Below, in pieces: positions 63,531 through 64,000 of a DNA stretch of 64,000 bases. How positions within the stretch are numbered: the stretch's first letter is position 1; each line of letters starts with the position of its first letter. Origin of the DNA: Galeopsis tetrahit (lineage: Eukaryota > Streptophyta > Magnoliopsida > Lamiales > Lamiaceae); the NCBI GenBank assembly GCA_963675135.1, contig OY776131.1, forward strand, positions 29,937,881 to 30,001,880, in the 5' to 3' direction. A program made the position numbers and the translations under genes. The notes beneath the pieces were generated by a model that worked only from the letters and a program-made list of their open reading frames with translations, was not told the DNA's origin and searched no databases.

Positions 63531-64000
63531 TATACACCATTACACTTTTAGTAATATTAGATTGCATTTTTCAGTTATATATTACTTACACTTTTTATTA
63601 ATATTGTGTTGCATTTTTCAATTATACTATCTTATAATTTTTAATAATATTGTGTTGTAATTTTTTTTAATTACTTCAAATGGATTAAAATAAAATAAAG
63701 AGAGAAAAAATTCATGTTAATAAAAAAAAAGAACAAAAAAGATTTTTTAATTATTTGAAAGAGTCAAAAAAAAAAAAAAAAATGCCACGGAGTCGAGTTC
63801 TTATTACACTCACTCCATAGGAGACTTTGGCTACATGTACTTATTTTTATACAACCATATCACTTTTTTTCCTTTTAATCACAAATTCTCTCTCATACTT
63901 ATGTTCACCACATTAATTTTATCTTCTACTTTTCTTTCTCACATTAATTACTCAACTAGCTAGCAATAATCAAATAATACAACATCACTATTGATTTGAC
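63531..64000. repeat. Degenerate MITE debris
   Basis: At 63540-63680 phrases such as TTGCATTTTTCAGTTAT and TTACACTTTTTATTAATATT resemble the interior of the Mutator-type MITE at 468-717 but without its ends. From about 63830 the sequence resembles the Tourist-like MITE interior (TACTTATTTTTATACAACCA). No gene seen. Confidence 0.4.

Overview
This is AT-rich plant nuclear DNA made almost entirely of transposable elements nested in one another. I found no complete host gene, rRNA, functional tRNA or CRISPR array. LTR retrotransposons primed by initiator tRNA-Met (TGGTATCAGAGC primer sites), chromovirus Gypsy elements, a Sirevirus-like Copia element, a plant L1 LINE with a C-terminal RNase H, and Stowaway, Tourist, Emigrant, hAT and Mutator MITEs together point to a flowering plant, probably a eudicot. 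The species cannot be named from the sequence.

Left part (1-31 kb). After a few MITEs, an L1 LINE (about 2186-16171, target duplication around GTTGACAAGT) holds a DUF4283 ORF1 fragment and a reverse-transcriptase/RNase H tail. Between them sits a head-to-tail array LTR-ORF-LTR-ORF-LTR (3152-14299), an old relative of the large Copia element further right. A Tekay/Del-type Gypsy element (17203-25903) follows. Recombination has tandemly duplicated the LINE tail, a possible first exon and part of the Gypsy LTR (15229-19260 and 25905-29161). A Mutator-like element (29733-30925) closes the block.

Middle (31-37 kb). A complete but decayed Reina-like Gypsy chromovirus (30989-36493, target duplication TAATA) carries a hAT MITE in its leader. 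A Tourist-like MITE follows.

Right-centre (38.3-53.6 kb). A 15.2-kb Copia element lies on the minus strand (38349-53596; target duplication AAGAA; LTRs with about 5 substitutions in 1.65 kb, so very young). In sense order it has a primer site, gag (one frameshift), one in-frame stop, an intact pol, a 0.7-kb spacer, an intact 1577-codon extra ORF, PBS-complementary repeats, a polypurine tract and the 3' LTR. The extra ORF resembles the 'putative plant transposon protein' domain at its N-terminus, has two ubiquitin-interacting-motif-like segments and a long coiled coil, and shares its C-terminal module with the ORF remnants in the 3-14 kb array. This large element and its relatives are the most interesting part of the window.

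Right end (53.6-64 kb). Very AT-rich DNA carries nested MITEs: a Tourist-like element holding a hAT and a Mutator MITE lies inside another MITE, which also holds a 2.2-kb hAT element with transposase fragments in opposite orientations.
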